Source of the DNA: an uncultured Ruminococcus sp.
Lineage (GTDB): Bacteria > Bacillota > Clostridia > Oscillospirales > CAG-272
Reading direction: 5' to 3'
Length of the DNA: 15,965 nt
Assembly (NCBI GenBank): GCA_902766575.1
Contig: CACXED010000343.1
Coordinates: forward strand, 1 to 15,965
A program made the position numbers and the translations under genes. Below are positions 4,921 through 12,195 of this stretch, piece after piece. Below the pieces are notes generated by a model. That model was not told where the DNA came from. It ran no database searches and saw only the letters and a program-made list of their open reading frames with translations. Position 1 is the first letter of the stretch; every line of letters begins with the position of its first letter.

Positions 4921-7470
4921 TCAGAATCCGGTCTGCTCGGTGCGGTTGATGATATCGTCCTGAAGCGACTTCGACAGCGTCACAAAGAGCGCCGAGTAGC
5001 CTGCGACGCGCACGACGAGCGACTTGTATTTTTCGGGATGGAGCTGAGCGTCGCGCAGAGTCTCGCGGCTGACGACGTTGAACTGCACATGGCTGCCCTT
5101 CTGGTCGAAGTAGCCGCGCACGAGAGCGACGAAGTTCTCAAGTCCGGTATCGCCCTCAAGAGCCGACGGATGGAACTTCATGTTGAACAGCGTTCCGTTC
5201 GACGCGATCCCGTGGTCGAGCTTTGACACCGAGTTGCAGGACGAGGTCGGACCGTGCGTGTCCTTTCCGGCGGAGGGCGAAACTCCGTCGGCGATAGGCG
5301 TGAACGCGAGCCGTCCGTCCGCGGTAGCTCCGGTCTGCGCGCCGAGCGGCACGTTCGCGGACACCGGGTAAAGTCCCGCCTGGAACTGACCGCCGCGCGG
5401 ATTTCTGAAAGTCTCCATCGGGCGTGTGTATGTATAGGCGACGTCGCGGGCAAAGAGGTCGACCTCCTCGATATCGTTGCCGAACTTCGGCACGTCGTCG
5501 ATGAGAGCGCGTATTTTTCTGTAGCGTGCGCGCTGGAACTCGGAACTGTTGCCCTGAGTTTTCTTCGCTTTGAAGGTCTCGCGGATGATATTCTCGCTGA
5601 CCGGCTTTCCGGCGGCGCCAAGACGCTTTATCTCGTTTGTCGTGAGTATTTCCGCCATGCGGTCGGAGATGTCCTCGCCGAAGTTGTGGTCGATAGCCTC
5701 CTTAAGCTCCGCCATCGTGATGACTTTCTTTTCAAAGACAAGAGTCTTTACAGCGTAGAGCGCGTCGGTCATGTTCGCGATTCCGAAGCCCTGCGGGCCG
5801 GTGAAGTTGTAGATCGCTCCGCCGCACTGAGTGGGCTTTCCGCGTCCGATGCAGTCGCAGATCATCGACGACTCAAAGGGCAGCGGGCAGCGCTCCATAT
5901 GCGCGCGGTCGATAGCGTTGTCGGCGTTGACGAGGAGCTTCAGCATATAGTTCATCTGCGTCTTGTAGGCGTTGTAGAACTCGTCGAAGGTCTTCATGCG
6001 GGTCACGTCTCCGGTGTCCGGGCCGAGCTGAACTCCGTCTCCGTTTACGCCGCTGAGGTCGCGTCCCGAGTTCATGACGAGCTCGAGCGGGCGGCACATA
6101 TTGAAGAAAGCGGCGTCGTGCCAGCCCTCGGTCTTGCCTGCCTTCTGAGGCTCGACGCAGCCGATTATGTTGTAGTCTCGCGCGTCCTCGATAGTCAGTC
6201 CGCGGCTGATGAGCGCGGGGATTATGACCTCGTCGTTGTAGTAGGCGGGGAGTCCGACGCCGGTGCGGGTCAGCTCGGCCGCCTTGATCAGAAACTCGTG
6301 CGGAGTTCCGTTCCAGACTCTGACCGAGAACGACGGCTGCGGCAGTAAGACGTGCATCGTAGCCTGTATGCACATAAAGGACAGGTCGTTCGTCGCGTCG
6401 AGTCCCTCGGGCGTCTGACCGCCGGCGATGAGGTTCTGGAAAAGCGAGTATCCGGCAAAGCCCTCTGCCGAAGCCGCGTCGCGGCACTTGTTGAGGTCGT
6501 TGAGCTTGACCCAGATGCAGTCCATCAGCTCCTGCGCGAACTCGGGCGAGATCTTCCCCGCTTCGAGATCGGCTTTGTAGTAGGGATACATATACTGGTC
6601 AAAGCGTCCGGGCGAGATCGAATGTCCCGAGGACTCGATCTGCAACAGCATCTGAATGAACCAGAAGGACTGGCAGGCCTCGTAGAAGGACGACGCGCCG
6701 TTTTCCGGCACCTTTGCGCAGTTGAGCGCTATCTGGCAGAGCTCTTTCTTTCTCGCGTAGTCGGAGCACTTCTCCGCCATGTCCATCGCGAGCTTTGCGT
6801 AGCGCTTGGCGTAGGTGATCGCCGCCTCGCAGCTCTCGATCACGGCTTTGAGGAAAGCCGTGCGTTCAGCCCAGTCGGCGTCGCCGAAATCGCATTTTTC
6901 AAGCGCGGCTTTAGCCTCGGCGATAATGCCCTTGTAGCCGATCTTCAGCACCTTTGCGTAGTCGACGGTGACGTGACCTACGCCGTTGTAGAAGTAGTTT
7001 CCGGGAGTGAAGATATTGTGCTCCATCGCGAGCAGAGTCTCGTCCGCCATGTACGCGGTCGCAAGCTCGGAGGTCGTCTTTCCGTCCCAGTACTTGTAGA
7101 CCTCGTGGAGCGTTTTCTTGGTCTCCTCCGAGATGTGGAAAGGATCGGCGGCGCGGGTATCGACAGTGTCGAACTCGTCCTCGAGCCACTTGAACGAGAA
7201 CTCGGGGAAGACCTGACAGCCGCGCGGAACCTTTGTCGCCGAGCCGACGACAAGCTCGTTGTCGCGCATCGTGATCGGCAGATTCTCGCAGATATGCCTG
7301 AAAGCGTGAGCGCGGCGGGAGATCATCGGCTCGCCCTCGGTCGCGCGGTAGGACTCGGTGAGGAGCACCGCGCGGTCGGCTTCGATCTCGGGCATATGGT
7401 CGAACAGCGCGTCGATCAGCTTTGGTATGCGCGGGCTGCGCTCTAAATTGACGATATGATATTTAGCCAT
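4921..7470 (-). CDS. Glycyl-radical 1,2-propanediol (diol) dehydratase
   Basis: An oxygen-sensitive, B12-independent enzyme of 849 residues that converts a vicinal diol to an aldehyde, most likely (S)-1,2-propanediol to propionaldehyde. The thiyl cysteine is Cys438 in IIGCVEP with Glu440 two residues on, Asp452 lies 14 after the cysteine, His166 is in GVGHV, His283-Ser284 in SSGHSISPGRFDQ, and the radical glycine is Gly824 in RVAGYSA. These follow the spacing of glycerol dehydratase DhaB1 (Cys433, Glu435, Asp447, His164, His281-Ser282) and separate it from pyruvate formate-lyase (CC motif). About 56 extra residues occur between Cys438 and Gly824 relative to DhaB1, around 597-655. No terminal encapsulation peptide is evident. 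It sits between the phosphatase (4-nt gap) and its activase (1-nt gap); its ribosome site AGGAAG is within the phosphatase 3' end. Confidence 0.95.
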   Translation of the reverse strand: MAKYHIVNLERSPRIPKLIDALFDHMPEIEADRAVLLTESYRATEGEPMISRRAHAFRHICENLPITMRDNELVVGSATKVPRGCQVFPEFSFKWLEDEFDTVDTRAADPFHISEETKKTLHEVYKYWDGKTTSELATAYMADETLLAMEHNIFTPGNYFYNGVGHVTVDYAKVLKIGYKGIIAEAKAALEKCDFGDADWAERTAFLKAVIESCEAAITYAKRYAKLAMDMAEKCSDYARKKELCQIALNCAKVPENGASSFYEACQSFWFIQMLLQIESSGHSISPGRFDQYMYPYYKADLEAGKISPEFAQELMDCIWVKLNDLNKCRDAASAEGFAGYSLFQNLIAGGQTPEGLDATNDLSFMCIQATMHVLLPQPSFSVRVWNGTPHEFLIKAAELTRTGVGLPAYYNDEVIIPALISRGLTIEDARDYNIIGCVEPQKAGKTEGWHDAAFFNMCRPLELVMNSGRDLSGVNGDGVQLGPDTGDVTRMKTFDEFYNAYKTQMNYMLKLLVNADNAIDRAHMERCPLPFESSMICDCIGRGKPTQCGGAIYNFTGPQGFGIANMTDALYAVKTLVFEKKVITMAELKEAIDHNFGEDISDRMAEILTTNEIKRLGAAGKPVSENIIRETFKAKKTQGNSSEFQRARYRKIRALIDDVPKFGNDIEEVDLFARDVAYTYTRPMETFRNPRGGQFQAGLYPVSANVPLGAQTGATADGRLAFTPIADGVSPSAGKDTHGPTSSCNSVSKLDHGIASNGTLFNMKFHPSALEGDTGLENFVALVRGYFDQKGSHVQFNVVSRETLRDAQLHPEKYKSLVVRVAGYSALFVTLSKSLQDDIINRTEQTGF

Positions 7471-7474
7471 GAAA

Positions 7475-8242
7475 TCAGATTTTCTTCCTTTCAGCGGAAT
7501 CGTTTTCTCTTAATAAGAGCCGGACGTATTCCGCGGCATTTTCCGTATGACGGTGAGAGAGCGAGAAGATATCGTGCTTTGCGCCGTAGATCGTCACCGG
7601 GATCCCGGCAAAGCGGAGCAGCGTCCGGTCGTTCTCGCCGTCTCCGAAAGCGGCGGCTTCCGAGGCGGGTATTCCGAGCGCGCCGCAGAGCTCAGACGCG
7701 GCGAGAGCCTTGTCGACGTCCGCGCGGACGAGCTCGGTGACGGTTTCGTTCTTATAGACGGCGTGGAGCCCATCGGGTATCACGGGCTCGCTTCCCCGTC
7801 TGCCGAACAGGATGATCTTATAGACCGGCTCGTCGGGCGGCGCTTCGAGCCGCTCATACTCGCCGCCGAGCCGCCGCTGCTCGGATTCGTGCAAGAACGG
7901 CTTATTTGACAGAAGACAGGATTTCGACCTTGTGCAGAGCTCGATTCCGTTATAATCATCGGCGGATCCGAGCAGCAGTGAAACTGTCTTGGGCGGTATC
8001 GGGTGATCGGCTATCCTGACCTTTCCGGCAGTGCAGAGAGCGCCGTCGAGCGCGAAGAAGATCAGCCTGTCCGCCCATTTTTCAAAGATTCTCCAAAGCG
8101 ACGGCAGAGTCCGTCCGCTCGCCACGGCAAAGGGAACGCCCGCAGCCGCACATTCCGCGAGCATATGATCAAAAGAGGCGGGATATTTCATTCTTCCGCG
8201 CGACAGCAGCGTGCCGTCGGCGTCGCATATTACAATCCGAAT
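7475..8242 (-). CDS. HAD-superfamily (Cof-type, class IIB) phosphatase with apparent non-AUG start
   Basis: A cytosolic haloacid-dehalogenase-type phosphatase of about 255 residues. Motif I is ICDADGTLL (nucleophile Asp7, Asp9), motif II VASGR (Ser42), the motif III lysine is probably Lys178 in DKALAA, and motif IV is FGDGENDRTLL (200-ish). The cap domain lies between motifs II and III. The first in-frame ATG (8189-8191) lies after motif I and would give an inactive protein, while the frame stays open upstream to a TAA at 8270-8272 with no ATG, GTG or TTG. The best start is ATT at 8242 (or ATC at 8245) behind a GGGGAGG ribosome site at 8252-8258. It is the first gene of the microcompartment operon, stopping 4 nt before the dehydratase ATG. 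The substrate is unknown; sugar phosphates are plausible. Family certain, start uncertain. Confidence 0.88.
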   Translation of the reverse strand: MRIVICDADGTLLSRGRMKYPASFDHMLAECAAAGVPFAVASGRTLPSLWRIFEKWADRLIFFALDGALCTAGKVRIADHPIPPKTVSLLLGSADDYNGIELCTRSKSCLLSNKPFLHESEQRRLGGEYERLEAPPDEPVYKIILFGRRGSEPVIPDGLHAVYKNETVTELVRADVDKALAASELCGALGIPASEAAAFGDGENDRTLLRFAGIPVTIYGAKHDIFSLSHRHTENAAEYVRLLLRENDSAERKKI

Positions 8243-8251
8243 GATCTCCCG

Positions 8252-8258
8252 CCTCCCC
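8252..8258 (-). promoter_or_regulatory. Ribosome binding site of the HAD phosphatase gene
   Basis: GGGGAGG on the minus strand lies 6 nt before an ATC and 9 nt before an ATT codon that are in frame with the HAD catalytic motif DADGT. It supports initiation upstream of motif I at a rare codon rather than at the internal ATG 50 nt further down. Confidence 0.65.
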
Positions 8259-8281
8259 GAGTGTTGATATTACCATATAAT

Positions 8282-8310
8282 ATGATACAACATTTCTCAT
8301 AAAAAGTCAA
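8282..8310 (-). promoter_or_regulatory. Sigma-70 promoter of the microcompartment operon
   Basis: On the minus strand TTGACT (8305-8310) and TATCAT (8282-8287) are 17 bp apart, each one or two mismatches from consensus. Transcription would begin near 8275 and give a leader of about 30 nt before the phosphatase start. No other good promoter is visible before the operon genes. Confidence 0.75.
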
Positions 8311-8550
8311 GGAGAGTTTATGAATTTTCAAGCCCCGGGCCGCAGAATTTCTAAATACCCGCGCTATTTCTTTTGTCGGAAATGTCAAATTTATGTTTAT
8401 TTCATTCGAATTTCACATTTTTTCTCCAAAAGTCATGTCGATTTCACTAAAGTCGGCAGCTAAAAAACGTGTAATTGTTCCTCCGGAATTTCTTCCGTCG
8501 GAGAGCCTGTTTTGTTAATTTTAACGATTTATAACATTTTGCTCAGACCA
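8311..8550. other. AT-rich non-coding control region upstream of the microcompartment operon
   Basis: No coding sequence is supported here. It contains a pair of similar 10-11-mers, TCGAATTTCAC (8406-8416) and TCGATTTCAC (8438-8447), 31-32 bp apart, an inverted repeat GTTAATTTTAAC (8514-8525), and a small hairpin CGGAA-TTTC-TTCCG (8484-8497). These lie upstream of the mapped promoter and could be regulator sites for substrate-inducible expression, but no regulator gene is adjacent and none of the sites is strong. Confidence 0.4.
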
Positions 8551-8581
8551 AAAACCGTCCGCGTCGGGCGCGGACGGTTTT
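8551..8581 (-). terminator. Intrinsic terminator after the antiporter gene
   Basis: A perfect 13-bp stem AAAACCGTCCGCG (8551-8563) with CGCGGACGGTTTT (8569-8581) closes a 5-nt loop. On the minus strand it is followed by a U run ending TTTTTGG, placed 6 nt beyond the antiporter stop codon. It also has a short U run on the plus strand, but no plus-strand gene leads into it. Confidence 0.88.
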
Positions 8582-8586
8582 CGTCG

Positions 8587-9810
8587 CTATTTTCCGCCGT
8601 CGAGCTCACCCGCCCACTTAAAGGCGAATTTGGCGGTTATGACGGCGATTATCTCGTTGATTATAGCCGCTGCGACTATCGTTCCGGACACAATCGCGGC
8701 GAGCGAGGTATCAATGGCGTTCAGCGTGTTGACGGCTATCCCGGTGAACACCAGCGAAACTCCCGAGTGCGGCAGCAGCGTGAAGCCGAGAAATTTTGTC
8801 ACTGTCGGCTCGGCCCGCGTCAGCTTTCCGCCGAGATAAGCGCCGCCGATCTTTCCGATCGCCCGCGAGATTATATAGATGAACGTATACAGTCCGGCTC
8901 CGGCGATCAGACGGTAGTCAAGCGGCATTCCGAGGTTGACGATCACGATAACGAGCGCGACGTTCAGTATCGGAGAATACAGCCCGAGCACCGGCTTCAG
9001 CTTCTCCTCCGGCAGCAGATTAGCCGCAGCCGCGCTGAACGCCATTCCGATAAGCAGATAATTCAGGCTGAACGAATGGAAAATATACACGTCGCAGAGC
9101 AGTCCGCAGACGGCGGATATCAAAAGGGACAGCAGCATGACCGCAAATCTCAGCCGGTCGTTTTTTATCCTTTTCATGATCATCGCCGAGGGAGCTCCGG
9201 TCAGGATGCCGATCACAAAGGGCAAAATCACTATCCCGGCTATCGCTGCCGGAGAAACCGAGCCGCTGCTGCCCGCGCCGCTTATTATTGAGATCACGGT
9301 GAAAAACACTATAACGCCGATCACATCGTCTAACGCGGCAAGCGGTATCAGCGTCCGCGTGACCGGGCCGTTCGTGTGGTATTCGTTGACGATCGAAAGC
9401 GCCGGAGCCGGAGCCGTCGCAAGCGCTATTCCTCCGAAAACGAACGCCAGATATACCGGTATCCCCGCGATCAGGAATACGACCGCGAACGCCGCGCTGA
9501 CAAACAGGAAGGTTCCGATCGACTGCACAAAGGTGACGCCGATTATCTGCTTTCCCGAGCCGGCAATTTTCTTAAAAATTATCTCGCGCCCGATCATGAC
9601 GCCCGCGAGACATTCGACGATTTTTATGAAAATCTTGTAATTTACCGAGTCGGTGATATCGGCCGTCACGACTCCCGCAAGGCAGGGGCCGAACACTATT
9701 CCGGCGATCAGCCAGCCGAGTATCGCCGGGAGCCTGAGCTTTGATACGAGCTTTCCGCATATTACGGCTGTGCAGAATATCGCAAACAGCCTGAGCGCGC
9801 TTATGACCAC
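8587..9810 (-). CDS. Cation:proton antiporter, CPA2/KefB-like membrane protein
   Basis: A 407-residue polytopic membrane protein with roughly 11-13 hydrophobic segments, such as 4-19, 29-47, 90-115 and 119-138. The Asp pair LDDVIGVIVFF (Asp161-Asp162) within a membrane segment is typical of the ion-binding site of CPA-type sodium or potassium/proton antiporters. LRLPAILGWLIAGIVFGP (25-42) is the family's first-helix signature. No C-terminal RCK/TrkA regulatory domain is present, so it is the transporter core alone. It exchanges a monovalent cation, or possibly a fermentation acid, for protons; the ion cannot be told. It starts with GTG at 9808-9810, overlapping the end of the upstream TetR gene by 10 nt, so the two are co-transcribed and probably translationally coupled. 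The TetR protein likely controls it. Confidence 0.88.
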   Translation of the reverse strand: MVISALRLFAIFCTAVICGKLVSKLRLPAILGWLIAGIVFGPCLAGVVTADITDSVNYKIFIKIVECLAGVMIGREIIFKKIAGSGKQIIGVTFVQSIGTFLFVSAAFAVVFLIAGIPVYLAFVFGGIALATAPAPALSIVNEYHTNGPVTRTLIPLAALDDVIGVIVFFTVISIISGAGSSGSVSPAAIAGIVILPFVIGILTGAPSAMIMKRIKNDRLRFAVMLLSLLISAVCGLLCDVYIFHSFSLNYLLIGMAFSAAAANLLPEEKLKPVLGLYSPILNVALVIVIVNLGMPLDYRLIAGAGLYTFIYIISRAIGKIGGAYLGGKLTRAEPTVTKFLGFTLLPHSGVSLVFTGIAVNTLNAIDTSLAAIVSGTIVAAAIINEIIAVITAKFAFKWAGELDGGK

Positions 9811-10301
9811 AGCAGCTTCACCAGCCTTTCGATCACCGCGTCGGGAGCGATATCGCAGCCGCAGAGCTTCTCAAGCGAGCCGTCCACGATTATCCTCAGC
9901 GCCGCTGAATTTTCCCCGTCCGCGGCTTTTCCGGCGTCCGACGCTAAGAGGATTATCTCCCAGAGCCTCTCGCTCCGCTTTTCGGTGTAGGAGCTTATCG
10001 AGCGGTTCAGCTTGTATTTGTTGAATATCTCGCCACGGGTCAGCATTTTCGAGTCGTAATAGAGCCGCAGCAGCTCTGTCCGGTCATCCTGGCTGTCAGA
10101 CTGCGCAAGAGCCTTTGCGCGCTGCTCGGCGTCGTCGTAATACCTTTCGTAGATCGCGAGGGCGAGCGCCTCCTTGTCGGGAAAATACCTGTAGATCGTC
10201 TTTTTCGATATCTTCATCCGATTCGCAAGCGTGTCGACCGAAAATCTCAGACCCTCGCTCCTGAGACTCTCGATCGACGCGGCTATTATTTCGTCTTTCA
10301 T
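9801..10301 (-). CDS. TetR/AcrR-family transcriptional regulator
   Basis: A 166-residue repressor-type protein. The N-terminal DNA-binding domain has the TetR helix-turn-helix FSVDTLANRMKISKKTIYRYFPDKEAL (about 20-46 from the ATG), including the diagnostic KKTIYRYFPDKEAL segment. The C-terminal ligand and dimer domain is unassigned. A TTG at 10308-10310 would add three residues but is only 2 nt from the AAGGAGG site (10313-10319), so the ATG at 10299-10301 with 11-nt spacing is chosen. It overlaps the antiporter start and shares its promoter. A 30-bp inverted repeat covering the -10 box and leader suggests autoregulation. The inducer is not evident; ions or toxic small molecules are plausible because of the partner transporter. 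Confidence 0.92.
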   Translation of the reverse strand: MKDEIIAASIESLRSEGLRFSVDTLANRMKISKKTIYRYFPDKEALALAIYERYYDDAEQRAKALAQSDSQDDRTELLRLYYDSKMLTRGEIFNKYKLNRSISSYTEKRSERLWEIILLASDAGKAADGENSAALRIIVDGSLEKLCGCDIAPDAVIERLVKLLWS

Positions 10302-10331
10302 TGGAAACAAAACCTCCTTATTTCGTTTCCA
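10302..10331. promoter_or_regulatory. Inverted repeat, candidate TetR operator
   Basis: TGGAAAC (10302-10308) and GTTTCCA (10325-10331) are perfect 7-bp arms separated by 16 bp, with centres 23 bp apart. The right arm touches the -10 box of the tetR promoter and the left arm ends next to the start codon. The expected start of transcription (near 10324) falls just after the upstream arm, so this is better read as a DNA operator than as an RNA hairpin. Confidence 0.6.
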
Positions 10332-10359
10332 TTATACACCCGCCGGCCGATATTGTCAA
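10331..10359 (-). promoter_or_regulatory. Consensus sigma-70 promoter of the tetR-antiporter unit
   Basis: On the minus strand a perfect TTGACA (10354-10359) and a perfect TATAAT (10331-10336) are separated by 17 bp. The strength of the match suggests that the output depends on repression, fitting the inverted repeat that overlaps the -10 box. Confidence 0.9.
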
Positions 10360-10396
10360 CAGCGGCGAAATTATATCAGGTAAATTATTTATGAAC

Positions 10397-10425
10397 AAAA
10401 ACGGCGCGCACCCGAGTGCGCGCCG
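10397..10425 (-). terminator. Intrinsic terminator of the ABC exporter operon
   Basis: A perfect 10-bp stem CGGCGCGCAC (10402-10411) with GTGCGCGCCG (10416-10425) closes a 4-nt loop, and on the minus strand it is followed by five U (10397-10401). It lies just past the stop of the second ABC gene and upstream of the tetR promoter, so it isolates the two units. Confidence 0.88.
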
Positions 10426-10434
10426 CATATTTTA

Positions 10435-12195
10435 TCAGTGAGCGAACTGGCTCCTGTAGAGCGAAGCGTAGAAGCCGCCCTTTGCGAGAAGCTCCTCGTG
10501 CTTTCCGGTCTCGATGATGTGACCGTCCTTCATGACGATTATCATATCGGCTTCGCGTATCGTCGAGAGCCGGTGAGCGACGATGAATGAAGTCCGGCCG
10601 CGCATCATCTCGGCAAAAGCCTTCTGAATACGAAGCTCGGTGCGGGTGTCTATCGACGAGGTCGCCTCGTCGAGTATCAGCATCGGCGGCAGGCAGAGCA
10701 TAACCCGCGTTATGCAGAGCAGCTGCTTCTGTCCCTGCGAAAGACCTCCGCCGTCCTCGCCGATGACAGTGTTGTAGCCGTCGGGCAGACGGCGGATAAA
10801 GCTGTGCGCGTGCGAAGCCTTAGCAGCGGCGACGATCTCCTCGTCGGTAGCGTCGGGCTTGCCGGTGACGATGTTGTCGCGTATCGTTCCCGAGCGCAGC
10901 CAGGTGTCCTGAAGCACCATGCCGAAGTTCTGTCTCAGGCTTGCGCGGGTGGTTTCGCGGATGTCGCCGCCGTCGACCTTAATCGAGCCCGAGTTTACGT
11001 CGTAGAAGCGCATCAGCAGGTTTATCAGCGTCGTCTTGCCGCAGCCGGTCGGACCGACTATCGCGACGCGCTGACCCGGCTCGACCTTTAGATTGAAGTC
11101 CTCGATGAGCTTCTTCTCGGGCGTGTAGGAGAAGCAGACGTGCTCGAGCTCCACTCTGCCCTCCGCCTTTTCGAGGACTCTCGCGTCGTGGCTGTCGGGG
11201 ATCTGAGCCGGCTCCTCGATGAGGTCAAAGACTCTCGCGGCGCAGGCGAGCGCGTTCTGAAGCTCGGTTATAACGCCGGAAATCTCGTTGAACGGCTTGG
11301 TGTACTGGTTGGCGTAGGACAAAAAGCAGGAAAGTCCTCCGACCGAAAGACCGCCCGAGATCGCCGCGAGCGCTCCGGTCAGCGCAACTCCCGCGTAAAC
11401 GACGCTGTTGACAAAGCGGGTCGACGGATTGGTGATCGACGAGAAGAATATCGCCCTCAGCGACGCCTTGCGAAGCCTCTCGTTGATCTCGTCGAACTTT
11501 TTCTGCGAGCGCTCCTCGTAGCCGAACGCCTGAACGACCTTCTGACCGCCGATCATCTCGTCGATAAGCGAGGTCTGCTCTCCTCTCGTCTCGGTCTGGA
11601 GTCTGAACATATCGTAGGTGTGCTTTGCGATGAAAGCCGCGGCGAACAGCGAGAGCGGCGTTACAAGCAGCACGACGAGGGTTATTCCGGGGTGTATCGA
11701 GAGCATGAAGCCGATCGTTCCGAGTATCGTCGCGGCTCCCGAAAAGAGCTGCGTAAAGCCCATCAGCAGTCCGTCGGCAAAGGTGTCGGTGTCGGCGATG
11801 ACGCGGCTGACGATCTCGCCCGACGGGTGCGCGTCGAGGTAGGCGAGCGGCAGGCGCTCGATCTTTTCAAAGGCTTCGTTGCGGATATCGCGGACGATGC
11901 GGTAGGTGATCCGGTTGTTCAGCGCGTTCATCAGCCACTGAGCCGCCGCGATGAGTCCGGTGCTGACGGCGATTTTAACTAATATTTTCGCTATAGCCGC
12001 AAAGTCGACGTTCCCCGCTCCGATGATGCAGTCGATCGCGTCGCCGACGAGCAGCGGGATATACAAAGTCAGCGCGACGCTGACCGCCGCTAACAGTATC
12101 GAGACGGCAAGCCCCCATTTGTACGAGCCGATGTGGGCGAGTATCAGCCTCAGCGTTCTTTTCCGGTCGTAGCCGGGCTCTTTCTTCTTTGACAT
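10435..12195 (-). CDS. Heterodimeric ABC exporter, catalytically competent subunit
   Basis: A 586-residue half-transporter with a six-helix membrane domain (about 20-310) and a C-terminal nucleotide-binding domain (about 345-586). Walker A is GPTGCGKTT (381-389), Walker B LILDE with catalytic Glu510, D-loop SSID and H-loop His541 in VAHRLST, all canonical. The signature motif is LSQGQ (485-489) rather than LSGGQ. Its partner, encoded upstream, has the reverse pattern, as in asymmetric exporters such as TM287/288 and LmrCD: this subunit's Walker motifs and the partner's intact signature form the active ATP site. The ATG overlaps the stop of the partner gene by one base (TAATG). Likely substrates are hydrophobic drugs, lipids or peptides; none can be assigned from the sequence. 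Confidence 0.93.
   Translation of the reverse strand: MSKKKEPGYDRKRTLRLILAHIGSYKWGLAVSILLAAVSVALTLYIPLLVGDAIDCIIGAGNVDFAAIAKILVKIAVSTGLIAAAQWLMNALNNRITYRIVRDIRNEAFEKIERLPLAYLDAHPSGEIVSRVIADTDTFADGLLMGFTQLFSGAATILGTIGFMLSIHPGITLVVLLVTPLSLFAAAFIAKHTYDMFRLQTETRGEQTSLIDEMIGGQKVVQAFGYEERSQKKFDEINERLRKASLRAIFFSSITNPSTRFVNSVVYAGVALTGALAAISGGLSVGGLSCFLSYANQYTKPFNEISGVITELQNALACAARVFDLIEEPAQIPDSHDARVLEKAEGRVELEHVCFSYTPEKKLIEDFNLKVEPGQRVAIVGPTGCGKTTLINLLMRFYDVNSGSIKVDGGDIRETTRASLRQNFGMVLQDTWLRSGTIRDNIVTGKPDATDEEIVAAAKASHAHSFIRRLPDGYNTVIGEDGGGLSQGQKQLLCITRVMLCLPPMLILDEATSSIDTRTELRIQKAFAEMMRGRTSFIVAHRLSTIREADMIIVMKDGHIIETGKHEELLAKGGFYASLYRSQFAH

Noticed and set aside
5254..7446. Two consecutive plus-strand open frames opposite the diol dehydratase
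   Set aside because: Shadow frames of the dehydratase caused by codon bias; the composition is low in structure and no start signal is present.
8383..8388. Perfect TTGACA (minus strand) in the region upstream of the microcompartment operon
   Set aside because: No -10-like sequence lies 16-18 bp downstream (AGCGCG occurs there), so a second promoter is not supported.
8484..8497. Small hairpin CGGAA-TTTC-TTCCG considered as a leader riboswitch or terminator
   Set aside because: It lies upstream of the mapped promoter and after the antiporter terminator, has no U run next to it, and matches no riboswitch class that I recognise.
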